Positions 1-7,550 are shown, counted from the stretch's first letter. The stretch: DNA of 64,000 nt from Ramlibacter sp. (GCA_019635435.1 JAHBZM010000001.1:4030001-4094000); one strand, 5' to 3'. Notes: generated from the letters alone by a model not told the origin. Numbers and translations: made by a program.

Positions 1-540
1 CTGAAAGACGTTGGCGCCGAGGCAAGCCGCAAAATCGGAAATCAGCTGAGCCTGGTCACCCTTGGGGCCAGCACCCCGTTCGCCGCCATGCAGGCCGTGC
101 AGCGCCTGCTGGGCACCGAGAGCCCCCAGCGCGCCGCCACCATCGTGCGCACAGAGGTGGGGCGGGCATTTGCCCTGGCCACCAACCAGCGGCAAGAACA
201 GGCGGTGGCCATCGTGCCGGGCCTGCAGAAGCAGTGGCGGCGCAGCGGCAAGATCCACAGTCGGTGGAATCACGACGCGATCGACGGCCAGGTGGTCGAC
301 GTGTCCAAGCCCTTCGTCCTGCCCAGCAACAACGGGCCGGTGAAGATGATGCACCCGCACGACCCCACGGCGCCGATCGAGGAGGTGATCAACTGCGGGT
401 GCCTGTCGCTGCCGTTCATGAAAAACTGGCAGGTGATGACGCCGGGGGCCAAACCGTTCACCGGCCGGGAGCTGCAGCTTGATGGGCGAAAGGCCGCCCT
501 GGACCAGGCGGCAAAACGCGCCGGCATGCGCCAGAGTTAA
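1..540 (+). CDS. Phage minor head (head morphogenesis) protein, Mu gpF-like, 3' part only
   Basis: The reading frame is already open at base 1, so the N-terminal part lies outside the window; 179 codons are visible before the TAA. The C-terminal half shows the gpF-like pattern: an R-T-E helix, then a W...R..H..W segment, a 'DGQVVDVSKPF' strand, 'MMHPHDP' and an invariant 'NCGC' near the end. Family members sit inside the capsid next to the portal and help head assembly. The gene opens the visible head module and is followed by a terminator. An internal ATG at 88 is in frame but has no convincing ribosome binding site, so I treat the CDS as partial at its 5' end. Confidence 0.8.
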   Translation: MKDVGAEASRKIGNQLSLVTLGASTPFAAMQAVQRLLGTESPQRAATIVRTEVGRAFALATNQRQEQAVAIVPGLQKQWRRSGKIHSRWNHDAIDGQVVDVSKPFVLPSNNGPVKMMHPHDPTAPIEEVINCGCLSLPFMKNWQVMTPGAKPFTGRELQLDGRKAALDQAAKRAGMRQS

Positions 541-868
541 AGGGTTTTGGGTTTTAGGGCCTACAACGCGCTGGAGGCCATCGACGCCACAACCGTACCG
601 GGATCGCCGCAGACCCCCTTTAACCATGCTTTAACTCAAGCCGAACCGGCACTTTTGACCCCGACCGACCTGGCAGGATTCACAAATACCCGTCACGGCG
701 CGGCCGGATCAGAGTTACAGCATGCCGAGAATCCCTTCCAGCAAGTTCCTGTGTTACGCTGAAAAAGCCACCCAGCAACCCTGAGGCCGACACGCGTCGG
801 CCTTATTTATTTGTGCGCCCCACCGCACAGTTCGTTCCTCAAGTTGACCGATCAACCAGGAGCGAACC
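541..868. other. Intergenic gap in the prophage head module
   Basis: This 328-bp stretch lies between the minor head gene and the next small gene. The only structure I can support is the terminator hairpin at 784-812. A 71-codon open frame (547-762, TTG start) has no ribosome binding site and no recognisable protein pattern, and I do not call it. The base composition is less GC-rich than the flanking genes, as is common for untranslated phage leaders. A promoter for the capsid genes could lie between 812 and 860, but I see no clear -35/-10 pair. Confidence 0.5.
784..812 (+). terminator. Rho-independent terminator after the minor head gene
   Basis: AGGCCGAC (784-791) pairs with GTCGGCCT (796-803) around an ACGC loop and is followed by TATTTATTT. 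An 8-bp GC-rich stem with a T-rich tail on the + strand would end transcription from the upstream head genes, or at least attenuate it before the capsid gene. Confidence 0.75.
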
Positions 869-1150
869 ATGACAGGCACCAATCCGAAAGCCGGCGACGG
901 CGACACCCAGGCCGCCACGGCCATGACCGCCGCCGATGCGGCCAAACTCGTCAAGCGCACCGTGCATGTGCGCGAGCCCAAGACCAACCGCGACGGCTCG
1001 CCCGTGACTGACTCGGCAGGCAAGCCCCAGTTCAAGGAATACGACAAGTTCGTGGCCATTGAACCCAACGAGGTCTTGTCGTTCCGGGACTACGGCACGC
1101 ATGTGGTCGTGGTAACGAAGGACGGCCAGAAGTTCAGCTCTGCGGACTGA
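869..1150 (+). CDS. Small phage protein of unknown function, upstream of the capsid gene
   Basis: 93 residues, ATG preceded by AGGAG at 860-864. The N-terminal 25 residues are rich in Ala, Gly and Asp and probably disordered; the rest reads as a small beta-rich domain ('RTVHVREPKTNRDGSPV', ending 'DYGTHVVVVTKDGQKFSSAD'). I do not recognise the family. It sits four bases upstream of the protease-capsid gene and is probably co-translated with it, so a head-related role (decoration or assembly factor) is a guess from position alone. Confidence 0.7.
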   Translation: MTGTNPKAGDGDTQAATAMTAADAAKLVKRTVHVREPKTNRDGSPVTDSAGKPQFKEYDKFVAIEPNEVLSFRDYGTHVVVVTKDGQKFSSAD

Positions 1151-1154
1151 TCGC

Positions 1155-3527
1155 ATGAAGATTGCCGTACTTCTCGCCGCGCTGGCTGCTGCCGGCGGCC
1201 TGCACACGCGTGACGCCGTCGAGGTCGCCATGCGCGAGGCCGCGACCTCGCCTGAGCGCGACTTCAGGTCGCTGATCGACATGGCGCGCGGCGCCGTGGA
1301 TGCGGTCGTGAATGCCGGCAAATTGCCCGGCGATCGCCGTTACGTCAGTCTGACGGCCATGTACAGCGACCGCATCGTGGTCGAGCTGGACGGCAAGAAC
1401 TGGCAGTACGGCTTCAGCCTGCAGGACGTGAACGGCACCGAGACGATGGTGCTGACCAACCCGATTCAGGTTGTGTCCACGTTCGCGCCTGTGAAAGCTG
1501 CAACGCGCGTCAAGGAAGCCGTGGAAGAGAGCTTCTCCGAGGCCCAGGACGGTAGTGGCGCCATCGAAGTCACCCTCGTGCGCTCGGGCGCCAGCCGTAA
1601 CGGCAACTACTACCCCGACACGGCGCTCAAGGAGGCTGTCCCTCTGTTCGAAGGCGTGCGTGTGTTCGTGAAGAGCGACGACATGCATCTGAAGGGCGGC
1701 GGCAAAGACGTGCGCAACCTGGTGGGCGGGATCTACGGCGTCCGGTTTGTTGAAGGCGCAGACCCTGACTCGGGCCGTCTGGTCGGCACGTTCCGGCCGC
1801 TGGACCCCACGGACGCCGTGGTCAAGAAGATGACCGAAGCCGTGAAGCGCGACATGCAGGACTTGCTGGGCCTGTCGATCGACGCCTTTGCCAAGACCAA
1901 GAAATCCACGCGCGGCGGCAAGGCCGTGCGCGAAGCAACGCGGTTCACCAAGGTGGCCAGTGTTGACCTGATTGTCGAACCGGGCGCTGGTGGCGGCCTG
2001 GATCGTCTGACCGAAGCCGCCGCCGACGAACCACCCCAAGGAGAAACTGCTATGCCCCTGTGGAAGCAACGCATGCTGGAGGCCATCAAGGCCAAAGACC
2101 CGGCCAAACACGCCACCATCGACGCCAACGCCATTGGCGATGACGAGCTGGTGAATCTGCACGAAGCCGTCTGCGGCTCCCTGGTGACCGGCGAGACTGG
2201 TGGCCAGACCCGCGTGGCCGAAGCTGCTGGCGATGCCACGCCGCTGACCCGCGCCGACCTGGCCATGTTCCAGGCACGCCAGGCCGCTGTGACGACGATC
2301 AACGGCAGCAAGCTGCCCCAGCCCGCCAAGGACCGACTGCTGGCCGACTTCGGCCGCCGCGAGCGGTTCACCGAGGCGGACGTGACTTCGGCCATCAAGG
2401 ACGAAGGCGAGTACCTGGGGCGCTTCACCGAAAGCGGCACGGTGCGCGTGCCCATGTTCGGTGCCGGCTCCGTCGTCGTGGGTGACAAATCGCTGGTGGT
2501 GGCGGACATGCTGGACGCCTTCTTCGACCCCACGCACAAGGACCACGGCCGCGTGCAGTCGATCAAGGAGTGCTACATCGAGATCACGGGTGACCGCCAA
2601 GTGACGGGCCGCGTGCGCGACTGCGATCAAAGTCGCATGCGCGAAGCGCTGGGCTCCGGCACCTTTGACGACGTGCTGGGTGACAGCATCACGCGCCGCA
2701 TGCTGGCTGACTACCGGGCTGCGGTGGACTTTGACGGCTGGCGCCAGATCGCCGACGTGGTGCCGGTGTCGGATTTCCGCACGCAGGAGCGCACGCGCTT
2801 TGGCGGCTACGGCGATCTGCCCGCAGTCAACGAAGGTGCGGACTACACCGCCCTGACCAGCCCGGGCGACGAGAAGGCCACCTATGGCGTGACCAAGCGT
2901 GGCGGCCTGGAGACGATCACGCTGGAGATGATCAAGAACGACGATGCCGGCGTTGTGCGCCGGGTGCCGATCAAGCTGTCGCGCGCCGCCAAGCGGACGC
3001 TGGCCAAGTTCGTTTTCGACTTCCTGCGCACGAACCCGACGGTCTATGACACGGTCGCGTTCTTCCACGCGTCGCACGCCAACCTGTTCACTGCAGCCCT
3101 GGACGCATCGTCGTTGTCCGCGCATCGCCTGGCGATGCTCAAGCAGACCGAGCTGACCAGCGCCGATCGCATCGGCATCGCGCCCAAGAACCTGGTGGTG
3201 CCGGTCGACCTGCAGGAAGCCGCCGTCAACCTGTTCAAGCTGTCCACCAACAACGAGAAGACGTTCATCCAGGCCATGACGATGAACATCATCCCGGTCT
3301 GGTACTGGACCGACGCCAATGACTGGTGCACGGTGGCCGACCCGATGGACATCCCGGGCATCGAGATCGGCTTCCTGGACGGGCGCGAAGAGCCGGAACT
3401 GTTCGTGCAGGACATGCCGAACGTGGGCTCCATGTTCGCGGCCGACAAGCTGACCTACAAGATTCGCCACATCTACGGCGGTGCAGTGGCCGACTACCGC
3501 TGCGCGACCAAGGCGGTGGTGGCGTAA
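1155..3527 (+). CDS. Phage prohead protease / scaffold / major capsid fusion protein
   Basis: 790 residues. After about 120 residues of unknown type there is a head-maturation-protease-like domain (about 125-280): 'GASRNGNYYPDTAL', then 'LFEGVRVFVKSDDMHLKGG' whose His is the likely catalytic one, then 'VGGIYGV'. Residues about 300-420 are charged, helical and scaffold-like. The C-terminal 350 residues match the capsid part of protease-capsid fusions: 'FGGYGDLPAVNEGADYTALT', 'KRGGLETITLEMIKNDDAG', and a C-terminal beta-rich end. Known fusions are cut by their own protease so that scaffold and capsid separate. A second, strong start inside the gene (2052) may give scaffold-capsid without protease. 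Long open frames on the opposite strand are shadows of its codon bias. Confidence 0.85.
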   Translation: MKIAVLLAALAAAGGLHTRDAVEVAMREAATSPERDFRSLIDMARGAVDAVVNAGKLPGDRRYVSLTAMYSDRIVVELDGKNWQYGFSLQDVNGTETMVLTNPIQVVSTFAPVKAATRVKEAVEESFSEAQDGSGAIEVTLVRSGASRNGNYYPDTALKEAVPLFEGVRVFVKSDDMHLKGGGKDVRNLVGGIYGVRFVEGADPDSGRLVGTFRPLDPTDAVVKKMTEAVKRDMQDLLGLSIDAFAKTKKSTRGGKAVREATRFTKVASVDLIVEPGAGGGLDRLTEAAADEPPQGETAMPLWKQRMLEAIKAKDPAKHATIDANAIGDDELVNLHEAVCGSLVTGETGGQTRVAEAAGDATPLTRADLAMFQARQAAVTTINGSKLPQPAKDRLLADFGRRERFTEADVTSAIKDEGEYLGRFTESGTVRVPMFGAGSVVVGDKSLVVADMLDAFFDPTHKDHGRVQSIKECYIEITGDRQVTGRVRDCDQSRMREALGSGTFDDVLGDSITRRMLADYRAAVDFDGWRQIADVVPVSDFRTQERTRFGGYGDLPAVNEGADYTALTSPGDEKATYGVTKRGGLETITLEMIKNDDAGVVRRVPIKLSRAAKRTLAKFVFDFLRTNPTVYDTVAFFHASHANLFTAALDASSLSAHRLAMLKQTELTSADRIGIAPKNLVVPVDLQEAAVNLFKLSTNNEKTFIQAMTMNIIPVWYWTDANDWCTVADPMDIPGIEIGFLDGREEPELFVQDMPNVGSMFAADKLTYKIRHIYGGAVADYRCATKAVVA
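2038..2054 (+). promoter_or_regulatory. Internal ribosome binding site and in-frame start inside the capsid fusion gene
   Basis: AAGGAG (2038-2043), an 8-base spacer and ATG (2052) lie in frame with the 790-residue gene, at codon 300, exactly where the protease domain gives way to a charged helical region ('MPLWKQRMLEAIKAKDPAKH'). This is a better translation start than the one at 1155. It would give a 491-residue scaffold-capsid protein, so capsid subunits could outnumber the protease, as in the nested lambda C/Nu3 arrangement. Confidence 0.6.
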
Positions 3528-3555
3528 CTGAATAGTCCGCGCGCAAGCGCACTCG

Positions 3556-3642
3556 GGCACCGTGAAGGTCGCGGTGCCACTCCCGCCCCGGCAACGGGGC
3601 GGGTTTCACAAGGCCACTGCTCAGTGCCCTTGTGAAACCCAC
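3556..3642 (+). terminator. Three consecutive hairpins after the capsid gene, including a 40-bp near-palindrome
   Basis: Hairpin 1: GGCACCG (3556-3562) with CGGTGCC (3572-3578). Hairpin 2: CCCGCCCCG (3582-3590), GCAA loop, CGGGGCGGG (3595-3603). Hairpin 3: the 40 bases 3601-3640 form an almost perfect palindrome, with GGGTTTCACAAGG pairing with CCTTGTGAAACCC. Hairpins 2 and 3 share bases 3601-3603 and so cannot both be fully paired. The set lies between the capsid gene and the connector gene; a role as an attenuator or as an mRNA 3' end stabiliser for the abundant capsid message fits. Confidence 0.6.
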
Positions 3643-3665
3643 CCAAGTTAAAGACCCACCCGATC

Positions 3666-4367
3666 ATGGCCCTGGCCGACTATCAGACGCTTGTAGACAA
3701 GATGGTGCGCGACGAAAGCGGCGCCATCTTGTCTGCCGACCGCGACACCGCGATCGAGCTGGCGCGCCTGCGCTACAGCCAGGACGTGGAGCGGGATTTG
3801 ACCGAGGACGTGACCTGGGCGGCCACGGGCTACTACGGCCCGCTGCCTGAAAGTTGGGCGGACGGCGCCTGGATCCGGCAGGCTGAGTACCCGATCGGCC
3901 GCCAGCCTCTGGAGCTGATCGACATGGCCTTGTATGTGGACACCGCCCTCGGCCAGCGCCTGGCGGTGCCATATGCCCTGGGAATCGGCTCCGTGGTGCG
4001 CGTGACCTATGCGGCGCCGCATCTGCTGGCGGACGGTGATGAGCCGGCCGACACCATCCCGCCCGTGCACCGTGAAGCCGTGGCCAGCTATGCCGCCCAT
4101 GTGCTGTGCAAGCAGCTGGCGACCAAGTACAGCGGCGAGCGCGACGCGTCGATCGGCGCGGACGGCTCCAACACCGAGAGCCGCGCCCGGAACTACGCCT
4201 GGCGCGCCAAGGAGTACCGCGCAGCCTACTTCGCCGGCATCGGCAAGGTGGACCCCCTCGCGGACAAGTCGGGCGGCGCAGGCGGCGGCAGCGGTGGCGA
4301 TGCAGCTGCCAGCGTGTCGGCCTGGCCTGGCCGCACGCGCAACAGCCTGACCAGGGGTGTGATGTGA
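3666..4367 (+). CDS. Putative head-tail connector/adaptor protein
   Basis: 233 residues. The protein begins with a helical part ('MALADYQTLVDKMVRDESG...RDTAIELARLRYSQDVERDL'), has a beta-rich middle with 'TGYYGPLPESW' and 'PIGRQPLELID', and a C-terminal helical part ('REAVASYAAHVLCKQLATKY') before a Gly/Ala-rich tail. This order, and the place right after the major capsid gene, fit gp6/gp15-type connectors that close the head below the portal. The assignment is from context; no motif is decisive. Its stop overlaps the next start (GTGATGTGA), which indicates translational coupling. Confidence 0.6.
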   Translation: MALADYQTLVDKMVRDESGAILSADRDTAIELARLRYSQDVERDLTEDVTWAATGYYGPLPESWADGAWIRQAEYPIGRQPLELIDMALYVDTALGQRLAVPYALGIGSVVRVTYAAPHLLADGDEPADTIPPVHREAVASYAAHVLCKQLATKYSGERDASIGADGSNTESRARNYAWRAKEYRAAYFAGIGKVDPLADKSGGAGGGSGGDAAASVSAWPGRTRNSLTRGVM

Positions 4368-4858
4368 GCATCAGCGCCAAGGCCCTGCAGATCCTGGAGC
4401 GCGCCTGGCGGGAGGCGCCCGAGCTGGCGCGCGAGGAGATGCGGGCGGCCACCACCACGGCAACCCTGCTGTACGAACGCGAGGTTAAGGAGGCCATGCC
4501 GCGCGGCGCCACGGGCCTGACTGCCGCCAGCATCACGAGCGACGTTTTCAGCCAGCCGGCGGGCGTGCTGGGTGTGGTCGGCTCGACGCAGCCATCGGCC
4601 GCGTTTGTGGAGCTGGGCACCCGCCCGCACATGCCCCCAGTCGCGGCCCTGGTGCCGTGGGTGCGCGAAGTGTTGGGCGTTGATGCCAGCCGCGCGCGCA
4701 GTGTTGCCTTCCTGGTGGCCCGAAAGATCGCCACCAAGGGCACGCCAGCCCAACGGCCCTTCGAGAAGACCCTGCAGCGCCTGGAGGGGCAGATCGTGCG
4801 CATGTTTGAGGACGCGGCCGATCGCCTGGCGCAGCGCCTGCCGGGAGGTGCCTCGTGA
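4364..4858 (+). CDS. HK97 gp10-like tail-completion / neck protein
   Basis: 164 residues from a GTG that overlaps the upstream stop; a much longer frame runs upstream through the connector gene, but the overlap and the domain start favour 4364. The N-terminal half is one long helix; the centre carries the gp10 hallmark 'AAFVELGTRPHMPPVAALVPW' (family pattern A..VE.GT....P...L), followed by a helix ending 'RPFEKTLQRLEGQI'. Relatives form the ring joining head and tail in siphoviruses. Confidence 0.7.
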   Translation: MSISAKALQILERAWREAPELAREEMRAATTTATLLYEREVKEAMPRGATGLTAASITSDVFSQPAGVLGVVGSTQPSAAFVELGTRPHMPPVAALVPWVREVLGVDASRARSVAFLVARKIATKGTPAQRPFEKTLQRLEGQIVRMFEDAADRLAQRLPGGAS

Positions 4859-5328
4859 GCGATCTGGCCACCATTCGCGCCGCTGTGGTCGCGCAAATGG
4901 CTGCAGTGCCTGGCATTGGCCTGGTGCACGCCTACGAACGCTATGCGCGGGCGGAAGCGAAGTTCCGTGAGTTGTTCGTGACCACGCCCGATGGCGAGGA
5001 CCAGCAGATCCGCGGCTGGTGGCTGCAGCGTGCCGCGACGGAAGAAAAGACCGTCAGCACCGGCACGGTGGTGAACGTGCACACCTGGCGGTGGCGCGGC
5101 TACATGGCTTTGAACGACGAGCAGGCCAGCGCGTTGCGTTTTGACGAGCTGATCGAGGCGTACCGCGACGTTGTGCGCGCAGACCCGACCTTGGGTGGTG
5201 TCTGTGAGCAGAACTCGGTGGAAGACGGCGAAGACGGCGTCCAGGTCATCGACTCTGGGCCCGTGCTTTTCTGCGGCGTGCTGTGCCACAGCGCCCTTTT
5301 GCAACTGAAGACATGGAGCTACCTATGA
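4855..5328 (+). CDS. Putative tail terminator / tail-completion protein
   Basis: 157 residues, GTG start overlapping the upstream TGA by four bases. It opens with a helix 'DLATIRAAVVAQMAAVPGIGLVHAYERYAR' and alternates beta strands ('TGTVVNVHTWRWRGYMAL') with helices ('ALRFDELIEAYRDVVRAD'), the alpha/beta order usual in tail terminators. The gene place, between the gp10-like gene and the tail tube, agrees. The function is inferred from position and predicted architecture only. Confidence 0.5.
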   Translation: MSDLATIRAAVVAQMAAVPGIGLVHAYERYARAEAKFRELFVTTPDGEDQQIRGWWLQRAATEEKTVSTGTVVNVHTWRWRGYMALNDEQASALRFDELIEAYRDVVRADPTLGGVCEQNSVEDGEDGVQVIDSGPVLFCGVLCHSALLQLKTWSYL

Positions 5329-5627
5329 ACAAGCACCAGAACCGACTCTCACCTGTGGTGATGACGGCCCTCGCCCTTGGCGCGGCATCCAGCGCCCCCG
5401 CAGCCGTAGCGTCTTCCGAAGGCAACGCTGCGCCGCCCGCACCCGCGCCCACGCCTGCTCCCGCTGCCGGCAATCAAGCCGTGGCAGCTCGCCACGACCC
5501 CGCCTTTGTGCCGCCCCAGGACCACCCTGCAGTGCCGCGCGACAAGCACCACGGGCGAGGCGGCAGTTTCGTGATGGTCAACGGCAAGCGCGTGCCTGCT
5601 GACGAGACCGGCAAGCCCCTCCCGTAA
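5325..5627 (+). CDS. Small exported or membrane-anchored phage protein, Ala/Pro-rich
   Basis: 100 residues from an ATG overlapping the upstream TGA. The N-terminus ('MNKHQNRLSPVVMTALALGA') looks like a signal peptide or short membrane anchor, followed by an Ala/Pro linker ('APPAPAPTPAPAAG') and a basic tail ending in 'GGSFVMVNGKRVPADETGKP'. An exported protein in the middle of the tail-assembly genes is unusual; it could be a superinfection-exclusion or envelope-acting factor. I do not recognise a family. Confidence 0.6.
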   Translation: MNKHQNRLSPVVMTALALGAASSAPAAVASSEGNAAPPAPAPTPAPAAGNQAVAARHDPAFVPPQDHPAVPRDKHHGRGGSFVMVNGKRVPADETGKPLP

Positions 5628-5673
5628 CGCGGATCAACCGACCCGCATCCAGTAACAGTCAAGGAGCCTCAAC

Positions 5674-6609
5674 ATGGCATCGAAGAAATTCCGCAAGCTG
5701 GTCATTTTGGCCAAGATCGAGGCGGCCTACGGCACCGACCCGGTGCCCACGGGCGCGGCCAACGCAATGGTGGTCAGCGACGTCGAACTCACGCCGCTGG
5801 ACGGCGAAGAGGTCGAGCGCAACAACGTTCAGGCCCACTTTGGCAACAACGGGGCCATCCAGGCCACGCGCTTCGCCCGCTTGCGCTTCAACGTCGAAAT
5901 GGCGGGCAGTGGCGCGGCTGGAACCGCCCCGAAGTACTCCCCCCTGCTGCGCGCCTGTGCGGTGAGCGAGACCATCGACGTGGGCGTGAGCGTCCTCTAC
6001 TCACCGATCAGCGAAGCGATCGAGTCCGTGACGATTTACACCAACATCGACGGCATCAACCAGGTGATGGCTGGCACGCGGGGCGAGGCCAAGCCGATGC
6101 TGGACGCCAAGGGCAAGCCGGTCTGGCAGTTCGAGTTCACTGGCCTCTTCTCGCCGGTGACGGATACGGCACTGCCCACGGCCGATTACACCGGCTTCCT
6201 GAAGCCGCTGGCCATGAACAAGGCCAACACCACCTGCGAGCTGCACGGCATTACCGTGGCCACCAGCCACTTCGACATGGCTTTTGGCAACCTGGTGGTC
6301 AAGCGCGACCTGACCGAGGTAGATGCAGTGGAGATCACGGACCGCAAGTCCACCGGCTCCATCGTGTTCGAGAACACCCCCGTGGCCATAAAAAACTGGG
6401 TCACGACGGCAGAGGCCAAGACGCTGGGCGATCTGAGCCTGGTGCACGGCACTGTGCCTGGAAACATCATCACCTTCGGTGCGACCGGCACCGTGGAGCT
6501 GGGAAAGATCACCTACTCCAACCAGGACGGCATCCAGATGGTCAACGCGCCGCTGCGCTTCGTGCCCACTTCGGCGGGCAACGACGAGTGGTCCGTCGAG
6601 TTCACCTGA
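5674..6609 (+). CDS. Phage major tail tube protein
   Basis: 311 residues, ATG with AAGGAG seven bases upstream. It is beta-rich, starting 'MASKKFRKLVILAKIEAAYG' and 'VSDVELTPLDGEEVERNNVQ', a style shared by siphovirus tail tube subunits. It ends 'FVPTSAGNDEWSVEFT'. The place between tail completion genes and the tail chaperone is the canonical one. These proteins stack as hexameric rings to make the tail tube. The gene has its own 46-bp spacer and good ribosome binding site, fitting high expression. Confidence 0.75.
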   Translation: MASKKFRKLVILAKIEAAYGTDPVPTGAANAMVVSDVELTPLDGEEVERNNVQAHFGNNGAIQATRFARLRFNVEMAGSGAAGTAPKYSPLLRACAVSETIDVGVSVLYSPISEAIESVTIYTNIDGINQVMAGTRGEAKPMLDAKGKPVWQFEFTGLFSPVTDTALPTADYTGFLKPLAMNKANTTCELHGITVATSHFDMAFGNLVVKRDLTEVDAVEITDRKSTGSIVFENTPVAIKNWVTTAEAKTLGDLSLVHGTVPGNIITFGATGTVELGKITYSNQDGIQMVNAPLRFVPTSAGNDEWSVEFT

Positions 6610-6669
6610 TCACGGCGCCACAGCACCACGACAAGCATTCATTCACGCAAACACCACACGAGGTAAATC

Positions 6670-7047
6670 ATGGGTTTCAAACTGGCAGTGCTCCCCTTCT
6701 TCTGGCAGGCGGTCCACGTCGAGCTGATCGGCGACATGGGCGAAAAGATCAAGGGCGAATTCAAGGCGAAGTTCCGTCGCCCGACGCAGGAAGAGGCCGA
6801 ACAGCTGATCCAGAAGGTCTCCACCGGGCAGATGAAGGACCAAGCGGTGGTCGACAACTGGCTCATTGGCTGGGATGGCCTTGAGGACGAAAGCGGCGCG
6901 CAGATGCCGTTCACGCCCGACAACATGGCCAAGGTCTTCGATGTGCTCGGCATGCGTGCCGCCACCGTGCAGACCTTTCTGGGCAACTACTTCTCGATGC
7001 CGGAAAAAAACTCCGGGCCGCAGCCCGCCACTACTACGCAAGCGTAG
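6670..7047 (+). CDS. Tail assembly chaperone, G-type product
   Basis: 125 residues, ATG with GAGG upstream at 6660-6663. The gene follows the tail tube and precedes the tape measure gene, the place of lambda G. It is charged and helical ('RPTQEEAEQLIQKVSTGQMK'), with 'NWLIGWDGLEDESG', as in other chaperones that coat the tape measure protein during tail assembly. Eleven codons before its stop lies the slippery heptamer A-AAA-AAC at 7005-7011. A slip there gives a fusion with the downstream DUF1799-like domain. Confidence 0.75.
   Translation: MGFKLAVLPFFWQAVHVELIGDMGEKIKGEFKAKFRRPTQEEAEQLIQKVSTGQMKDQAVVDNWLIGWDGLEDESGAQMPFTPDNMAKVFDVLGMRAATVQTFLGNYFSMPEKNSGPQPATTTQA
7005..7011 (+). promoter_or_regulatory. 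Programmed -1 ribosomal frameshift site (A-AAA-AAC)
   Basis: In the zero frame the codons read GAA-AAA-AAC-TCC, a perfect X-XXY-YYZ slippery heptamer. After a one-base slip back the frame is open from CTC at 7011 to the stop at 7386-7388, with no stop between. A small GC hairpin (GGGC...GCCC, 7055-7067) lies downstream but is far for a stimulator. Siphoviruses use such slips to make a minor G-T fusion chaperone. Confidence 0.8.
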
Positions 7048-7388
7048 GCGGCGGGGGCGCGGCGCCCAGCAGGCATGACGACGAGCTGCAGCGCCAGTGC
7101 GCAGCTCTCGGTGTGGACATTGACCGGCTGATTCCAGAAGCCGGCGGGGAGCCGGAGGACGGCGAGGATTTTGAGGTATGGCCAGAGCACTGGGACGCCA
7201 TGCAGCTCTTCATGAGCAGCGCCACTCAATGGGTGGTGCTGGTGGGCATGGGGGGCGTGCACTACCAGGGGCTGGACTACAGCAAGGTCAGAGCGGTGGC
7301 GGACTGGATGGGCCTGACACCCGGGAAAGAGCTGCTGTGGCAGCTGCGGGTACTGGAGGACGAGGCGCGGGGCGTGCTGAACGGCTGA
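7011..7388 (+). CDS. Tail assembly chaperone T domain (DUF1799-like), made as a -1 frameshift extension
   Basis: About 125 residues added to the first 114 of the G product, giving a fusion of about 239 residues. The distal part contains 'FEVWPEHWDAMQLFMSSATQW' (split here: 'FEVWPEHWDAMQ' and 'LFMSSATQWVVLVG'), 'GGVHYQGLDYSKVRAV' and a C-terminal helix, which I recognise as the DUF1799 pattern seen between tail chaperone and tape measure genes. A stand-alone GTG at 7113 has no ribosome binding site, which supports production only through the frameshift. Role: recruits the tail tube protein to the chaperone-tape measure complex, by analogy with lambda gpGT. Confidence 0.75.
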   Translation, partial: LRAAARHYYASVGGGGAAPSRHDDELQRQCAALGVDIDRLIPEAGGEPEDGEDFEVWPEHWDAMQLFMSSATQWVVLVGMGGVHYQGLDYSKVRAVADWMGLTPGKELLWQLRVLEDEARGVLNG

Positions 7389-7391
7389 GTC

Positions 7392-7550
7392 TCAGCCCCG
7401 GACGGTGGACCGCAGAGCGGCCACCACGCCGGCCACCACCAGGACCGCAGGGACCGCCATGAGCAACCAGCCACCCAGCGGCCCCGGCAGCAAGGCTGCA
7501 GCGACGAGTGCGCAAATGAGCGCGAAGGCGAGTTGAAGCAAGAGACCCAT
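7392..7550 (-). CDS. Possible small two-helix membrane protein, antisense between tail genes
   Basis: 52 residues on the strand opposite to all other prophage genes. The sequence is almost wholly hydrophobic in two blocks, 'LLLQLAFALICALVAAALL' and 'WLLMAVPAVLVVAGVVAAL', with a positive end 'RSTVRG'. It fills the gap between the tail chaperone and the tape measure gene exactly. The ribosome binding site is weak, and GC-rich antisense frames often read as hydrophobic by chance, so this is tentative. If real it would resemble small lysogenic or exclusion membrane proteins. Confidence 0.35.
   Translation of the reverse strand: MGLLLQLAFALICALVAAALLPGPLGGWLLMAVPAVLVVAGVVAALRSTVRG

Noticed and set aside
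547..762. 71-codon frame in the gap before the capsid genes
   Set aside because: It starts with TTG without a ribosome binding site and resembles no protein I know.
1134..3560. 808-codon open frame antisense to the capsid fusion gene
   Set aside because: It mirrors the capsid gene's third-position GC bias, is rich in His/Val/Arg, has no ribosome binding site and no protein pattern.
3664..5304. 546-codon antisense open frame across three phage genes
   Set aside because: It crosses three coupled + strand genes and contains Arg/Pro-rich low-complexity translation typical of a shadow frame.
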